NCBI GenBank assembly: GCA_964540905.1
Contig: CAZIOS010000010.1
Location: 1-64,000, forward strand
DNA from: VAYN01 sp964540905
Lineage (GTDB): Bacteria; Actinomycetota; Thermoleophilia; Solirubrobacterales; 70-9
DNA: 64,000 nt
Direction: 5' to 3'
Shown here: in pieces, positions 15,329 to 24,561 of the stretch
Position numbering within the stretch: the stretch's first letter is position 1
Layout of the letters: each line of letters begins with the position of its first letter
The notes under the pieces: model-generated
Databases searched by the model: none
Told to the model about the DNA's origin: nothing
Seen by the model: the letters and a program-made list of their open reading frames with translations, nothing else
Translations under genes and position numbers: made by a program

Positions 15329-16186
15329 CTACATCGAGGGGCGCATCTGGCGCAGCCTTTTGACCCGCTCCTCGATCGGAGGATGGGTCGAGAAGAGGCC
15401 CTGGATGCCCTTGCCCTTGAAGGGGGCGACGATGTAGAGCGGCTCGGCGGCCTGGTTGACCTGCATCGGCGTCGACGTGGCGCCCTGCTCCAACCGCAGC
15501 AGCGCGCTCGCCAGCGACTCCGGGTTGCCGCAGATTTCCGCCCCGCCGGCGTCGGCGGCGTACTCGCGCTGGCGCGAGATCGCCAGCTGGATGATGCTGG
15601 CCGCGATCGGCGCCAGCAGCACCATCGCCAGCGAGGCGGCCAGGCCCAGCGGCGAGTTGTCGTCGTCGCCGAACCAGAGCAGCATGTAGGCGAGGTAGGT
15701 GATGCAGGCGCCGATCGCCGAGGCCACCGACTGGATCAGGATGTCGTGGTTCCTGATGTGGGTGAGCTCGTGCGAGAGGACGCCGCGCAGCTCGTCCTCG
15801 GAGAGCAGTTTGGTGATCCCGCGGGTGACCGCGACGGCGGAGTGCTTCGGGTTGCGGCCGGTGGCGAAGGCGTTGGGCTGGTCCTGGGGGATCATGTAGA
15901 GGCGCGGCATCGGCAGGCCGGCGCGAGTCGTCAGTTCGCGCACGATCTGATAGAGGCGCGGGTTTTCCGACTCCTCGATCGGCTTCGCCCGGCTCATGCC
16001 GAGCGCGAGTTTGTCGCTGAAGAAGTAGGAGCCGAGGTTGATCAGCAGGGCGATGCCGAGGAACAGCGCCGCGGTGCTGGGCCCGCCGATCAGGGCGCCG
16101 ATCACGACCAGCAGCCCGGACAGCGATGCCAGCAGGATCGTCGTGCGCAGGGTGGCGCTGAAAGTGGACTGCTTGGTGGTCTTCAT
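15329..16186 (-). CDS. htpX: HtpX-type membrane zinc protease
   Basis: 285 residues from ATG 16186, with GGAG 8 nt upstream. Two N-terminal membrane segments (residues about 15-55) precede the catalytic HELTH (H139, E140, H143), followed by two more hydrophobic segments and REYAADAGGAE, whose Glu is the third zinc ligand. HtpX degrades misfolded membrane proteins. RNPKHSAVAVTRGITKLLSE and THPPIEERVKRL are family blocks. It is divergent from the two-component genes across a region containing an 18-bp palindrome. Confidence 0.92.
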   Translation of the reverse strand: MKTTKQSTFSATLRTTILLASLSGLLVVIGALIGGPSTAALFLGIALLINLGSYFFSDKLALGMSRAKPIEESENPRLYQIVRELTTRAGLPMPRLYMIPQDQPNAFATGRNPKHSAVAVTRGITKLLSEDELRGVLSHELTHIRNHDILIQSVASAIGACITYLAYMLLWFGDDDNSPLGLAASLAMVLLAPIAASIIQLAISRQREYAADAGGAEICGNPESLASALLRLEQGATSTPMQVNQAAEPLYIVAPFKGKGIQGLFSTHPPIEERVKRLRQMRPSM

Positions 16187-16245
16187 GCGTTCGGCTCCTC
16201 GTTCGGGTGGTGCGGCGAGTATGGCCGCAATCGGCGTCGACGGCC

Positions 16246-16263
16246 ATAGGGGCCAGCCCCTAT
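16246..16263. promoter_or_regulatory. Palindrome ATAGGGGCCAGCCCCTAT between htpX and the kinase
   Basis: 8-bp arms with a 2-nt centre in the 117-nt divergent region. It is suited to a dimeric regulator, possibly the adjacent response regulator. A smaller palindrome, GGTGGCACCACC, follows at 16271-16282. Confidence 0.4.
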
Positions 16264-16291
16264 TCGGGGCGGTGGCACCACCCAGCCCTTC

Positions 16292-16297
16292 TAGGCT
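16292..16297 (+). promoter_or_regulatory. Leaderless -10 element TAGGCT
   Basis: TAGGCT, then 6 nt, then ATG 16304 of the histidine kinase. Confidence 0.6.
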
Positions 16298-16303
16298 TGG
16301 CCG

Positions 16304-17173
16304 ATGACCTTCCTGTTGGTCCTCCTCGCCATCGCCGTCGTCGTGCTGGCGCTCGGGCTGATCCGGATGAGGCGGCGCTCGCGCCCGCTGGAGCGGCTGA
16401 TCGAGGAGATGGAGAAGGTCGACCTCAGCCGCTCCGGGCCGCTGCTGCCGGCCTCGATCGACGGCGTCGGCGAGACCGAGGAGGTGGAGCGGCTCGAGCT
16501 CGCCTTCCTGCGGATGATGCGCCGGCTCGAAGCCGAGCGCCGCCGCGCCGGCTCCGCCGCCCTGCGGGCGCAGGAGCAGGAGCGCACGCGCGTCGCCCGC
16601 GACCTCCACGACGAGGTCAACCAGTCGCTGACCGGGCTGCTGCTGCGGCTGGAGGCGGTGCGCGAGGCGGCGCCGCCGGCGCTCGAGCCGGCGCTGGCGG
16701 AGACCAAGGCGCTCGCCAACCAGGCGATGCGGGAGCTGCTCTCGCTGGCCCGCCAGCTGCGGCCGACGGCGCTCGACGACCTCGGCCTGACGGCGGCGAT
16801 CGCCGGCCTGGTCGAGCAGCTCGGCCACGGCGAGATCGAGGTCGGCTTCGACCCCGAGGGCGACTTCTCCGGGCTCGGCGACGACGCCCAGCTGGTCGTC
16901 TACCGGGTCGCCCAGGAGGGGCTCTCCAACGCCGCCCGCCACAGCGGCGCCGGCCGGGTCGAGGTGCGGCTGCGCCGCCGCGGCGCGGGCGGGGTCGAGC
17001 TCGAGGTCGCCGACGACGGCCGCGGCTTCGCCTTCGAGGAGTCCGAGGGGGGGCTCGGGATCGCCGGCATGCGCGAGCGGGCGCTCCTGGTCGGCGGCGA
17101 GCTGACGATCGAGTCGCGCCCGGGCCGGGGGACGACGGTGCGACTGACGCTGCCGGGAGAATCGGGCCGGTGA
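16304..17173 (+). CDS. NarL-family sensor histidine kinase
   Basis: 289 residues. One N-terminal membrane helix (residues 3-20) and a short linker of uncertain fold lead to the HisKA_3 phosphoacceptor ERTRVARDLHDEVNQSLTG (His102). The ATPase domain has N-box VAQEGLSNAARHSGA, VADDGRGFAF and GGLGIAGMRERA. There is no periplasmic sensor domain, so the signal is intramembrane, cytoplasmic or delivered by a partner. The stop overlaps the response regulator GTG. Confidence 0.88.
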   Translation: MTFLLVLLAIAVVVLALGLIRMRRRSRPLERLIEEMEKVDLSRSGPLLPASIDGVGETEEVERLELAFLRMMRRLEAERRRAGSAALRAQEQERTRVARDLHDEVNQSLTGLLLRLEAVREAAPPALEPALAETKALANQAMRELLSLARQLRPTALDDLGLTAAIAGLVEQLGHGEIEVGFDPEGDFSGLGDDAQLVVYRVAQEGLSNAARHSGAGRVEVRLRRRGAGGVELEVADDGRGFAFEESEGGLGIAGMRERALLVGGELTIESRPGRGTTVRLTLPGESGR

Positions 17174-17799
17174 GGGTGCTGATCGCCGACGACCACGGGA
17201 TCGTCCGCTCCGGGATTCGGCTGCTGCTGGAGCGCCAACCCGACATCGAGGTCGTGGCCGAGGCCGCCGACGGCGCCGAGGCGCGCGAGCTGGCGGTCCG
17301 CGAGCGGCCCGACCTGGCGATCCTCGACGTCAAGATGCCGAAGCTGACCGGGCTGCAGGCGACCCGCGAGATCAAGGCGCAGGCGCCCGAGGTCGCGGTT
17401 CTGATCCTCTCCATGCACGACGACGAGCGCTACCTGTTCGAGGCGCTGAAGGCCGGCGCCTCCGGCTACGTGCTGAAGGCCCAGGCGGACACCGACCTGC
17501 TGGCCGCGATCCGGGCGGTCGAGCGCGGCGAGCCCTTCCTGACCCCGGCGGCGCAGCGGACGCTGATCAAGGACGTGCTCGAGCGCGGCTCCAGCGGCGA
17601 GGAGGAGCTGACCCCACGCGAGGAGGAGATCGTCAAGCTGGTCGCCGAGGCGCACACGACCAGGGAGATCGCCGAGCTGCTCCACCTCTCCGAGAAGACG
17701 GTCGAGAACCACCGCGCCAACGCGATGCGCAAGCTGGGGATGCGCGACCGGGTCGAGTTGGTCCGCTACGCGATCCGGCGCGGTCTGATCGAGCCGTAG
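17170..17799 (+). CDS. NarL/FixJ-family response regulator
   Basis: 209 residues from GTG 17170, overlapping the kinase stop (GTGA). Receiver: VLIADDHGIVRSGI, phospho-Asp53 in ILDVKMPKLTG, LILSMHDD and the conserved Lys in SGYVLKAQ. C-terminal LuxR-type helix-turn-helix: LTPREEEIVKLVAE and TREIAELLHLSEKTVENHRA. It is the cognate partner of the preceding kinase. Targets are unknown; the divergent htpX is a candidate. Confidence 0.92.
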   Translation: MRVLIADDHGIVRSGIRLLLERQPDIEVVAEAADGAEARELAVRERPDLAILDVKMPKLTGLQATREIKAQAPEVAVLILSMHDDERYLFEALKAGASGYVLKAQADTDLLAAIRAVERGEPFLTPAAQRTLIKDVLERGSSGEEELTPREEEIVKLVAEAHTTREIAELLHLSEKTVENHRANAMRKLGMRDRVELVRYAIRRGLIEP

Positions 17800-17822
17800 G
17801 CAGGCATAACCGACCCCTTCAG

Positions 17823-17828
17823 TAGGAT
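17823..17828 (+). promoter_or_regulatory. -10 element TAGGAT before the Rrf2 gene
   Basis: TAGGAT, then 9 nt, then ATG 17838, so the leader would be at most a few nucleotides. Confidence 0.5.
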
Positions 17829-17837
17829 TTGGAGCCG

Positions 17838-18311
17838 ATGCTGTTCTCGACCAAAGCCGAGTACGGGGTGCGCCTGATGGTCGAGCTGGGCCGCCAGCCT
17901 GGCTCGACGCCGATCTCGCTGAGCACCGTCGCCGAGGCCGAGCGGCTGCCGCTCTCCTACCTGGAGCACCTGGTCGCGAAGCTGCGCAAGGCGGGCCTGG
18001 TCACCTCGACCCGCGGCGCCCACGGCGGCTACCGGCTGGCGAAGCCGGCGGCGCAGATCACGATGGACGCGGTGGTCGAGGCGCTGGAAGGGCAGATCGC
18101 GCCGATGGAGTGCTTCCACGACACGCCGGAGGGCAAAGTCCTCTGCTCGCACGAGATCGACGGCGATCAGGCCTGCTCGACGAAGCTGCTCTGGACCCGC
18201 GTGCAGGGCGGCGTCACCAAGGCCCTGGCCGGCACCACGCTGGCCGAGCTGGTCGAGTTCTCGGCGGCCCCGGCAGGACGCCGGCGGACCGCCATCGGCA
18301 GCGCCGCCTAG
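17838..18311 (+). CDS. Rrf2-family Fe-S-sensing regulator
   Basis: 157 residues. Winged helix with KAEYGVRLMVELGRQ, LPLSYLEHLVAKLRKAGLV and GAHGGYRLAKPAAQITM. Cys92, Cys103 and Cys113 are arranged like the cluster ligands of IscR-type Rrf2 proteins. It heads the SUF cluster and is likely to repress or tune it according to Fe-S status; that is inference from position and family. It is not the unrelated SufR of mycobacteria. ATG 17838 is preferred to TTG 17829. Confidence 0.85.
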   Translation: MLFSTKAEYGVRLMVELGRQPGSTPISLSTVAEAERLPLSYLEHLVAKLRKAGLVTSTRGAHGGYRLAKPAAQITMDAVVEALEGQIAPMECFHDTPEGKVLCSHEIDGDQACSTKLLWTRVQGGVTKALAGTTLAELVEFSAAPAGRRRTAIGSAA

Positions 18312-18350
18312 GCACAGAACTTCAACACCGAACCCAGGAACGGAGCGAAA

Positions 18351-19111
<761 letters not shown>

Positions 19112-19115
<4 letters not shown>

Positions 19116-20356
19116 CCGTCTCGGCCGACTCGTTCCCGATCGCGAAGGTCCGGGCCGCCTTCCCGGCGCTCGAGCGCGAGGTCCACGGGGAGCCGGTCGC
19201 CTACCTCGACAGCGGCGCCAGCTCGCAGCGGGTGCTGGCCTCGATCCAGGCGGTCGATCGCTACGAGCGCCGCCACCACTCCAACGTCCACCGCGGCTCC
19301 CACACGCTCTCGGCCGAGGCGACCGAAGCCTACGAGGGGGCGCGGGCGACGGTCGCCGACCACCTCGGCGCCGGCGACCGCCGCGAGCTGATCTTCGTCC
19401 GCAACGCGACCGAGGCGATCAACCTCGTCGCTCGCGCCTGGGGCGACGCCAACCTCGGCCCGGGCGACCGCATCCTCCTGACCGAGATGGAGCATCACTC
19501 CAACATCGTCCCCTGGCAGCAGCTTGCCGAGCGGGTCGGGGCGGAGATCGACTGGGCCCCGATCGACGACGAGGGGCTGCTCGACATGGCGGCGCTGGCG
19601 GCGCTGCTGGAGCGCGGCCCGAAGCTGGTCGCCGTCGCCCACGTCTCCAACGTGCTCGGGACCGAGAACCCGGTCGCCGAGATCGCCCGCCTCGCCCACG
19701 ACGCCGGCGCCCTGGTCCTCGCCGACGGCGCCCAGGCGGCGCCGAAGCTGCCGCTCGACGTCGCCGAGCTGGGGGTCGACTTCTACGCGATCACCGGCCA
19801 CAAGCTCTACGCGCCGACCGGGATCGGGGCGCTGTGGGGGCGGCTCGAGCTGCTGCGGGAGATGCCGCCGTTCCTCGGCGGCGGCTCGATGATCCGCAAG
19901 GTCAGCCGCGAGGGCACCACCTACGCCGACGTGCCGGCGCGCTTCGAGGCGGGGACGCCGGCAATCGCGCAGGCGATCGGGATGGCCTCGGCGCTGCGCT
20001 GGCTCGACGCGCTCGGGATGGAGGCCGTGCGCGAGCACGAGCGCGAGATCGCCGACTACGCCCTGGAACGACTGGCGAGCGTCCCGGGGCTGCGCGTCTT
20101 CGGCCCGCCCCGCGGCCCCGAGCGGCTCGGCCCGGTCTCCTTCGAGATCGAGGGCATCCACGCCCACGACGTCTCCGAGATCCTCGACCGCCACGGCGTC
20201 GCCGTCCGCGCCGGCCACCACTGCGCCCAGGTGCTGATGGACCGCCTCGGCGTCGCCGCCACCGCCCGCGCCAGCTTCGGCGTCTACACGACGCCGGCCG
20301 AGATCGACCGCCTGGTCGCCGGGCTCGAAGACGCCCGGCGCGTGTTCGCGCTCTAG
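19112..20356 (+). CDS. sufS: Cysteine desulfurase SufS
   Basis: 414 residues, group II aminotransferase fold. The Schiff-base lysine is in YAITGHKLYAPTG. HSNVHRGSHTLS, EMEHHSNIVPWQ, DGAQAAPKLPLD and the catalytic cysteine in VRAGHHCAQ are SufS features. It supplies persulfide sulfur that SufU accepts. GTG 19112 gives GTGA coupling with sufC. Confidence 0.94.
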
Positions 20357-20372
20357 CGGGCCCCGACCCGGA

Positions 20373-20756
20373 TCAGTCGACCGGCACGATCTTCGAGCGT
20401 GCCGGCTTGCAGCTGATCCCGAGCGCGGCGCTGCCGTAGAGCGGCGCTTCGACGTAGTAGGCGCCGGAGACCAGCTTGTTGCCGATCGGCACCTTCCAGG
20501 TCCCGTCGGGGTTGCTGCGGCGGTGCCCGAGCAGGACGGACCTGCCGTGGGCGAGCCGGTAGACCTTCAGCGGCCGTTCGGCGACGCAGAAGCTGCTCTT
20601 CGAGTGCAGCGCCCCGTGGAAGGCCGGGAATTTTTCGCTGACGAAGATCTTCGTCGTGAAGGTCTTGGTCGGAGTCCGCGCCGCAACCGGAGCGGCAAGC
20701 AGGAGCGCGGCAAAGAGGGCGACGGCGAGGACGAGGGCGCGACGGCGGGCGGACAC
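20373..20756 (-). CDS. Secreted small protein of unknown function
   Basis: 127 residues from GTG 20756, chosen because AAGGAG lies 6 nt before it. A signal peptide (RRRALVLAVALFAALLLAAPVAA) is followed by a beta-rich domain with two cysteines that may form a disulfide (SSFCVAERP and GISCKPAR). No family is recognised. It is inserted on the opposite strand between sufS and sufU, splitting the SUF genes. It shares with sufU a divergent region dominated by a 17-bp perfect dyad. Confidence 0.6.
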   Translation of the reverse strand: MSARRRALVLAVALFAALLLAAPVAARTPTKTFTTKIFVSEKFPAFHGALHSKSSFCVAERPLKVYRLAHGRSVLLGHRRSNPDGTWKVPIGNKLVSGAYYVEAPLYGSAALGISCKPARSKIVPVD

Positions 20757-20797
20757 GGGAATCTCCTTGACGTGTGCCGCCAACTCTAAACCTGCTC

Positions 20798-20836
20798 GAG
20801 GCGACTTTCTGTCGCTATCCGACAGAAAGTCGCCTC
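20798..20836. repeat. Perfect 17-bp inverted repeat in the sufU divergent region
   Basis: The arms 20798-20814 and 20820-20836 are exact complements around a CTATC loop (core ACTTTCTGTCG-CTATC-CGACAGAAAGT). Genes diverge from both sides, so it is not a terminator. It covers the -35 zones of both promoters. It resembles the palindrome inside the addA-like gene at 47420-47462. Confidence 0.8.
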
Positions 20837-20848
20837 ACTCCGCTTCGC

Positions 20849-20854
20849 TAGCCT
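20849..20854 (+). promoter_or_regulatory. Leaderless -10 element TAGCCT before sufU
   Basis: TAGCCT, then 6 nt, then ATG 20861. It gives sufU its own promoter next to the large dyad. Confidence 0.6.
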
Positions 20855-20860
20855 CGGTGT

Positions 20861-21286
20861 ATGGACGAGCTCTATCGCGACCAGATCCTCGAGCACTACA
20901 AGCGGCCGCACAACTTCGGCCGCCTCGACAGCCCCGACCTCGAGTTCGAGGACACCAACCCGTTCTGCGGCGACGAGCAGCGGGTGACGATCCGGCTCGA
21001 CGCGGACGACCGGGTGGCCGCGGTCGCCTTCGAGGGCAAGGGCTGCGCGATCTCGACCGCGGCGACCTCGCTGCTGACCGACGAGCTGGTCGGCAAATCG
21101 CGCCAGGAGCTGCTGCGGCTGCCGAAGGACTTCGTCCTCGAGCTACTGGGGATCGAGATCTCGGCGACGCGGATGAAGTGCGCGATGCTGGGCCTGAAGA
21201 TCGTCAAGAGCGCCAGCCTCGGCCAGCCCGCCGAATGGGAGGACGAGGGCGAGGCCGGCAACCCCAGCGAAGCCGCAGCAATCTGA
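20861..21286 (+). CDS. sufU: SufU-type zinc sulfur-transfer protein
   Basis: 141 residues: YRDQILEHYKRPHNFG, then Cys36 and Asp38 in NPFCGDE, Cys62 in GKGCAIS and Cys107 in RMKCAML. These are the zinc ligands and sulfur acceptor of SufU. It accepts persulfide sulfur from SufS. The SufU-specific insertion around LVGKSRQELLRL distinguishes it from IscU. An acidic C-terminal tail follows the fold. Confidence 0.92.
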   Translation: MDELYRDQILEHYKRPHNFGRLDSPDLEFEDTNPFCGDEQRVTIRLDADDRVAAVAFEGKGCAISTAATSLLTDELVGKSRQELLRLPKDFVLELLGIEISATRMKCAMLGLKIVKSASLGQPAEWEDEGEAGNPSEAAAI

Positions 21287-21472
21287 GTCAGCGCCCAACC
21301 GCGCTGTCGACTCTCCTCGCAGGTTTCGCCGATCTCTCACCCGGGGCGCGGTGGTGGTCAAGCGCCTGTTACCCAGACGGCCCACCCGGCCCGGCCGCTA
21401 AAATCCGACCGGAGAAGTAGGATTAAGTCTCGATCCGCACTAATCACCCTCGCACGGAAGCGACCCACCCTC

Positions 21473-21802
21473 TTGACCGACACCGCAGGAACGACGATCG
21501 CCGTCTGCCCCGCCGCCGAGCTGACGCCCGGCGAGATGCGGCTGGTCGAGCACGGCGGGCGCAAGATCGGCGTCTTCAACTGCGAGGGCGCGCTGTACGC
21601 GATCGAGGATCGCTGCTCCCACGACGACGGGCCGCTGGCCGAGGGCGAGTTCGATCCCGCCGCCTGCACCGTCGAGTGCCCCCGTCACGGCTCCCTCTTC
21701 GACCTGACCACCGGCAGGCCGAAGACGCTCCCAGCGTTCCGCCCGGTGCAAACGTTCCCGATAGCCATCGAGGACGACACCATCACCCTGGAGGTCGACT
21801 GA
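21473..21802 (+). CDS. Rieske [2Fe-2S] ferredoxin of the SUF cluster
   Basis: 109 residues from TTG 21473. Cluster ligands are Cys48 and His50 (CSHDDGPL) and Cys69 and His72 (CPRHGSLFD). It belongs to the small soluble NirD/BphF-like Rieske proteins often encoded next to sufBD in actinobacteria; it may supply electrons for assembly. Two nt separate it from sufB. The 186-nt gap upstream holds -10-like hexamers TAAAAT (21399) and TAGGAT (21418), and the weak dyad GATTAAGT...ACTAATC (21421-21444) that could bind the Rrf2 protein. Confidence 0.85.
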   Translation: MTDTAGTTIAVCPAAELTPGEMRLVEHGGRKIGVFNCEGALYAIEDRCSHDDGPLAEGEFDPAACTVECPRHGSLFDLTTGRPKTLPAFRPVQTFPIAIEDDTITLEVD

Positions 21803-21804
21803 AC

Positions 21805-23238
21805 ATGGCAACGCCCGAGGTAGTCGCAGAGAAAAGAGAACTGGCCGGCATCAACTCCGACTACAAGGAGAAGTTCGGCTTCCACGATTCCGAGACCGGC
21901 TACGCCTACAAGGCGCCAAAGGGCCTCTCGCGCGAGGTCGTCGAATCGATCTCCGAGTACAAGGACGAGCCGCAGTGGATGCGTGACTTCCGGCTGAAGG
22001 CGCTGGAGCACTTCTACTCGCGCCCGACCCCGACCTGGGGCGGCAACCTCGGCCAGATCGACTTCGACGACATCCACTACTTCGTCCGCGCCTCGGAGAA
22101 GAACAGCCGCGACTGGAGCGAGGTCCCCGAGGACATCAAAAACACCTTCGACCGGCTCGGCATCCCCGAGGCCGAGCGCAAATTCCTCTCCGGCGTCGGC
22201 GCCCAGTACGAGTCCGAGGTCGTCTACCACCAGGTCAACGAGAAGCTTGAGGCCCAGGGCGTGATCTTCACCGACATGGATACGGCGCTGCGCGAGCACG
22301 AGGACCTGGTGCGCGAGCACTGGGCGACGATCATCCCGCCCAACGACAACAAACTGGCGGCGCTGAACTCGGCCGTCTGGTCGGGCGGCTCCTTCGTCTA
22401 CGTACCGGCCGGGGTCAAGGTCGAGATGCCGCTGCAGGCCTACTTCCGGATCAACACCGAGAACATGGGCCAGTTCGAGCGGACGCTGATCATCTGCGAG
22501 GAGGGCGCCGACGTCCACTACATCGAGGGCTGCACGGCGCCGGTCTACTCCAGCGACTCGCTGCACTCCGCGGTGGTCGAGATCGTCGCCAAGAAGAGCT
22601 CGCGGGTCCGTTACACGACGGTTCAGAACTGGTCGCAAAACGTCTTCAACCTCGTCACCAAGCGCGCCGTTGCGCACGAGAAGGCGACGATGGAGTGGGT
22701 CGACTGCAACCTCGGCTCGAAACTGACGATGAAGTACCCGTCGATCTACCTGATGGGGCCCGAAGCCCACGGCGAGATCCTCTCGATCGCCTTCGCCGGC
22801 GACGGCCAGCACCAGGACGCCGGCGGCAAGATCATTCACGCGGCGCCGCGGACCAGCTCCTCGATCTTCTCCAAGTCGATCTCCAAGGACGGCGGCCGGG
22901 CGACCTACCGCGGCCTGCTGGAAATCGCCGACGGGGCGACCGAATCGCGCTCGAAGGTCGTCTGCGACGCGCTCCTGCTCGACGAGGACTCGCGCTCGGA
23001 CACCTACCCGACGATCCGGATCGACGAGAACGACGCCGACGTCGGCCACGAGGCCACCGTCTCCAAGATCGGCGACGAGCAGCTCTTCTACCTGCAGAGC
23101 CGCGGGCTCAGCGAGGAGGAGGCTTCGAAGATGATCGTCAACGGCTTCATCGAGCCGGTGACCAAGGAGCTGCCGATGGAGTACGCGGTCGAGCTCAACC
23201 GGCTGATCGAGCTGCAGATGGAGGGCTCAATTGGCTGA
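21805..23238 (+). CDS. sufB: Fe-S cluster assembly scaffold SufB
   Basis: 477 residues. GYAYKAPKGLSREVVESIS, YFVRASEKNSRDW, VPAGVKVEMPLQAYFRIN, YIEGCTAPVYSSDSLH and SRSDTYPTIRIDENDADVGH are canonical SufB blocks. It is the scaffold subunit of SufBCD. ATG 21805 starts 2 nt after the Rieske stop. The frame stays open upstream, but the family N-terminus begins here. Confidence 0.95.
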   Translation: MATPEVVAEKRELAGINSDYKEKFGFHDSETGYAYKAPKGLSREVVESISEYKDEPQWMRDFRLKALEHFYSRPTPTWGGNLGQIDFDDIHYFVRASEKNSRDWSEVPEDIKNTFDRLGIPEAERKFLSGVGAQYESEVVYHQVNEKLEAQGVIFTDMDTALREHEDLVREHWATIIPPNDNKLAALNSAVWSGGSFVYVPAGVKVEMPLQAYFRINTENMGQFERTLIICEEGADVHYIEGCTAPVYSSDSLHSAVVEIVAKKSSRVRYTTVQNWSQNVFNLVTKRAVAHEKATMEWVDCNLGSKLTMKYPSIYLMGPEAHGEILSIAFAGDGQHQDAGGKIIHAAPRTSSSIFSKSISKDGGRATYRGLLEIADGATESRSKVVCDALLLDEDSRSDTYPTIRIDENDADVGHEATVSKIGDEQLFYLQSRGLSEEEASKMIVNGFIEPVTKELPMEYAVELNRLIELQMEGSIG

Positions 23239-24340
23239 GGTCGCGACCCTGCCGCCCCTTCCCGACCAGAGGGCGAAGGGGTGGGAATTCACCGACCTCT
23301 CCGGCCTCGACCTCGATTCCTACGAGCCCGGCTCCGCCCAGGCCTCGATCGAGCCCGCCGCGGGGGCGGTGGTGCTGCCGCTGAAGGAGGCGCTGGAGTC
23401 GCGGCCGGAGCTGGTCGAGGGACGGCTCGGCTCGCTGGCGCCGGGCGCCGACCCCTTCGTCGCCCGCAACGACGCCGCCTGGAGCGACGGCGTCCTCGTT
23501 CACGTGCCGGCCGGGGTGAGGCTGGAGACGCCGATCCGGATCGAGGTGCCGCTGGACGAGGACGGCGAGGCGCTGCACTGGCGCACCCTGATCGTGCTCG
23601 AGGAGGGCGCCGAGGCGGAGATCTGGGAGCACTGGTCCTCGCCCAGCGACGAGGTTGACGGGCTGCTCAACTCGGTGGTCGAGCTCAGCGTCGGCCAGGC
23701 GGCGACGCTGCGCTACGTCAACACCCAGGACATCTCCGAACGGGCCTGGATCTTCGCCACCCAGCGCGCCCAGGTCGAGCGCGACGGCCGTCTCGACTGG
23801 GCGGCGCTCGGCTTCGGCTCGGCCCGCGGCAAGGTGCGGATGGAGACCAAGCTCGCCGGCCCCGGCTCCGAGGCACGGGTCACCGGCGGTTACGCCGGCG
23901 GCCCCGGTCAGCACCTCGACTACGACACCACCCAGGAGCACGCGGCGCCCAACACCGACTCCGACCTCGCCTTCCGCGGCGTCCTCGCCGCCGGCGCCAC
24001 CGCGGTCTGGCGCGGGATGATCAAGGTCGACCCCGGCGCCCAGGGGACCGACGCCTTCCAGGAGAGCCGCAACCTGCTGCTCTCGCCCGAGGCCCACGCC
24101 GACGCGATCCCCGGCCTCGAGATCCTCGCCGACGACGTCCGCTGCACCCACGCGGCGGCGATCGCCCAGGTCGACAAGGACCAGCTCTTCTACCTGACCT
24201 CGCGCGGGCTCGGCGCGGCGGCGGCGAAGTCGCTGATCATCGAAGGCTTCCTCGAGTCGCTGGTCGAACGGCTGGCCGAGGGCCCGGTGCGGGACGAGAT
24301 CTCCGCCGCCCTAGAGCGGCGGCTCGCCGAGATCCTCTGA
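23231..24340 (+). CDS. sufD: Fe-S cluster assembly protein SufD
   Basis: 369 residues from TTG 23231, overlapping the sufB end by 8 nt. ERAWIFATQRAQVERDG, DYDTTQEHAAPNTDSDLAFRGVLA and CTHAAAIAQVDKDQLFYLTSRGL follow the SufB/SufD beta-helix and C-terminal pattern. It completes the SufBC2D complex. It ends the SUF transcription unit ahead of a strong hairpin. Confidence 0.93.
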   Translation: MAEVATLPPLPDQRAKGWEFTDLSGLDLDSYEPGSAQASIEPAAGAVVLPLKEALESRPELVEGRLGSLAPGADPFVARNDAAWSDGVLVHVPAGVRLETPIRIEVPLDEDGEALHWRTLIVLEEGAEAEIWEHWSSPSDEVDGLLNSVVELSVGQAATLRYVNTQDISERAWIFATQRAQVERDGRLDWAALGFGSARGKVRMETKLAGPGSEARVTGGYAGGPGQHLDYDTTQEHAAPNTDSDLAFRGVLAAGATAVWRGMIKVDPGAQGTDAFQESRNLLLSPEAHADAIPGLEILADDVRCTHAAAIAQVDKDQLFYLTSRGLGAAAAKSLIIEGFLESLVERLAEGPVRDEISAALERRLAEIL

Positions 24341-24355
24341 GACGAAGCGCTCCGA

Positions 24356-24434
24356 CGGCGGGTCCTTCACGGGGGAGGGTCCTGCGGGCGGGCAGGTGTG
24401 TCCGTCCTCGGACCCTCCCCCGCGCCACCCGCCG
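24356..24434. terminator. Two-stem hairpin between convergent genes
   Basis: A perfect 12-bp stem (24371-24382 with 24410-24421) sits inside an outer 8-bp stem (24356-24363 with 24427-24434). It lies just past the sufD stop and overlaps the 3' end of the small minus-strand gene, so it can end transcription from both sides. Confidence 0.65.
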
Positions 24435-24561
24435 ACGAATCGTTTCGATCTTCGCGCTTCTGAACCCTGTTGCTTCTGAGGATCCCAGCGATCACGATGA
24501 CCACGGGCATGATGTAGAAGATCCAGAGGAAGTGGCCGATGTGGGCGAGCGGCGGGGTCAA
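24367..24561 (-). CDS. Small single-pass membrane protein
   Basis: 64 residues from TTG 24561, whose TTGA overlaps the stop of the upstream membrane protein. One membrane helix (HFLWIFYIMPVVIVIAGILR) is followed by a charged, proline-rich tail encoded partly by the terminator hairpin. Translational coupling makes it a likely small partner of the multi-pass protein. It is not recognised otherwise. Confidence 0.55.
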   Translation of the reverse strand: MTPPLAHIGHFLWIFYIMPVVIVIAGILRSNRVQKREDRNDSSAGGAGEGPRTDTPARPQDPPP

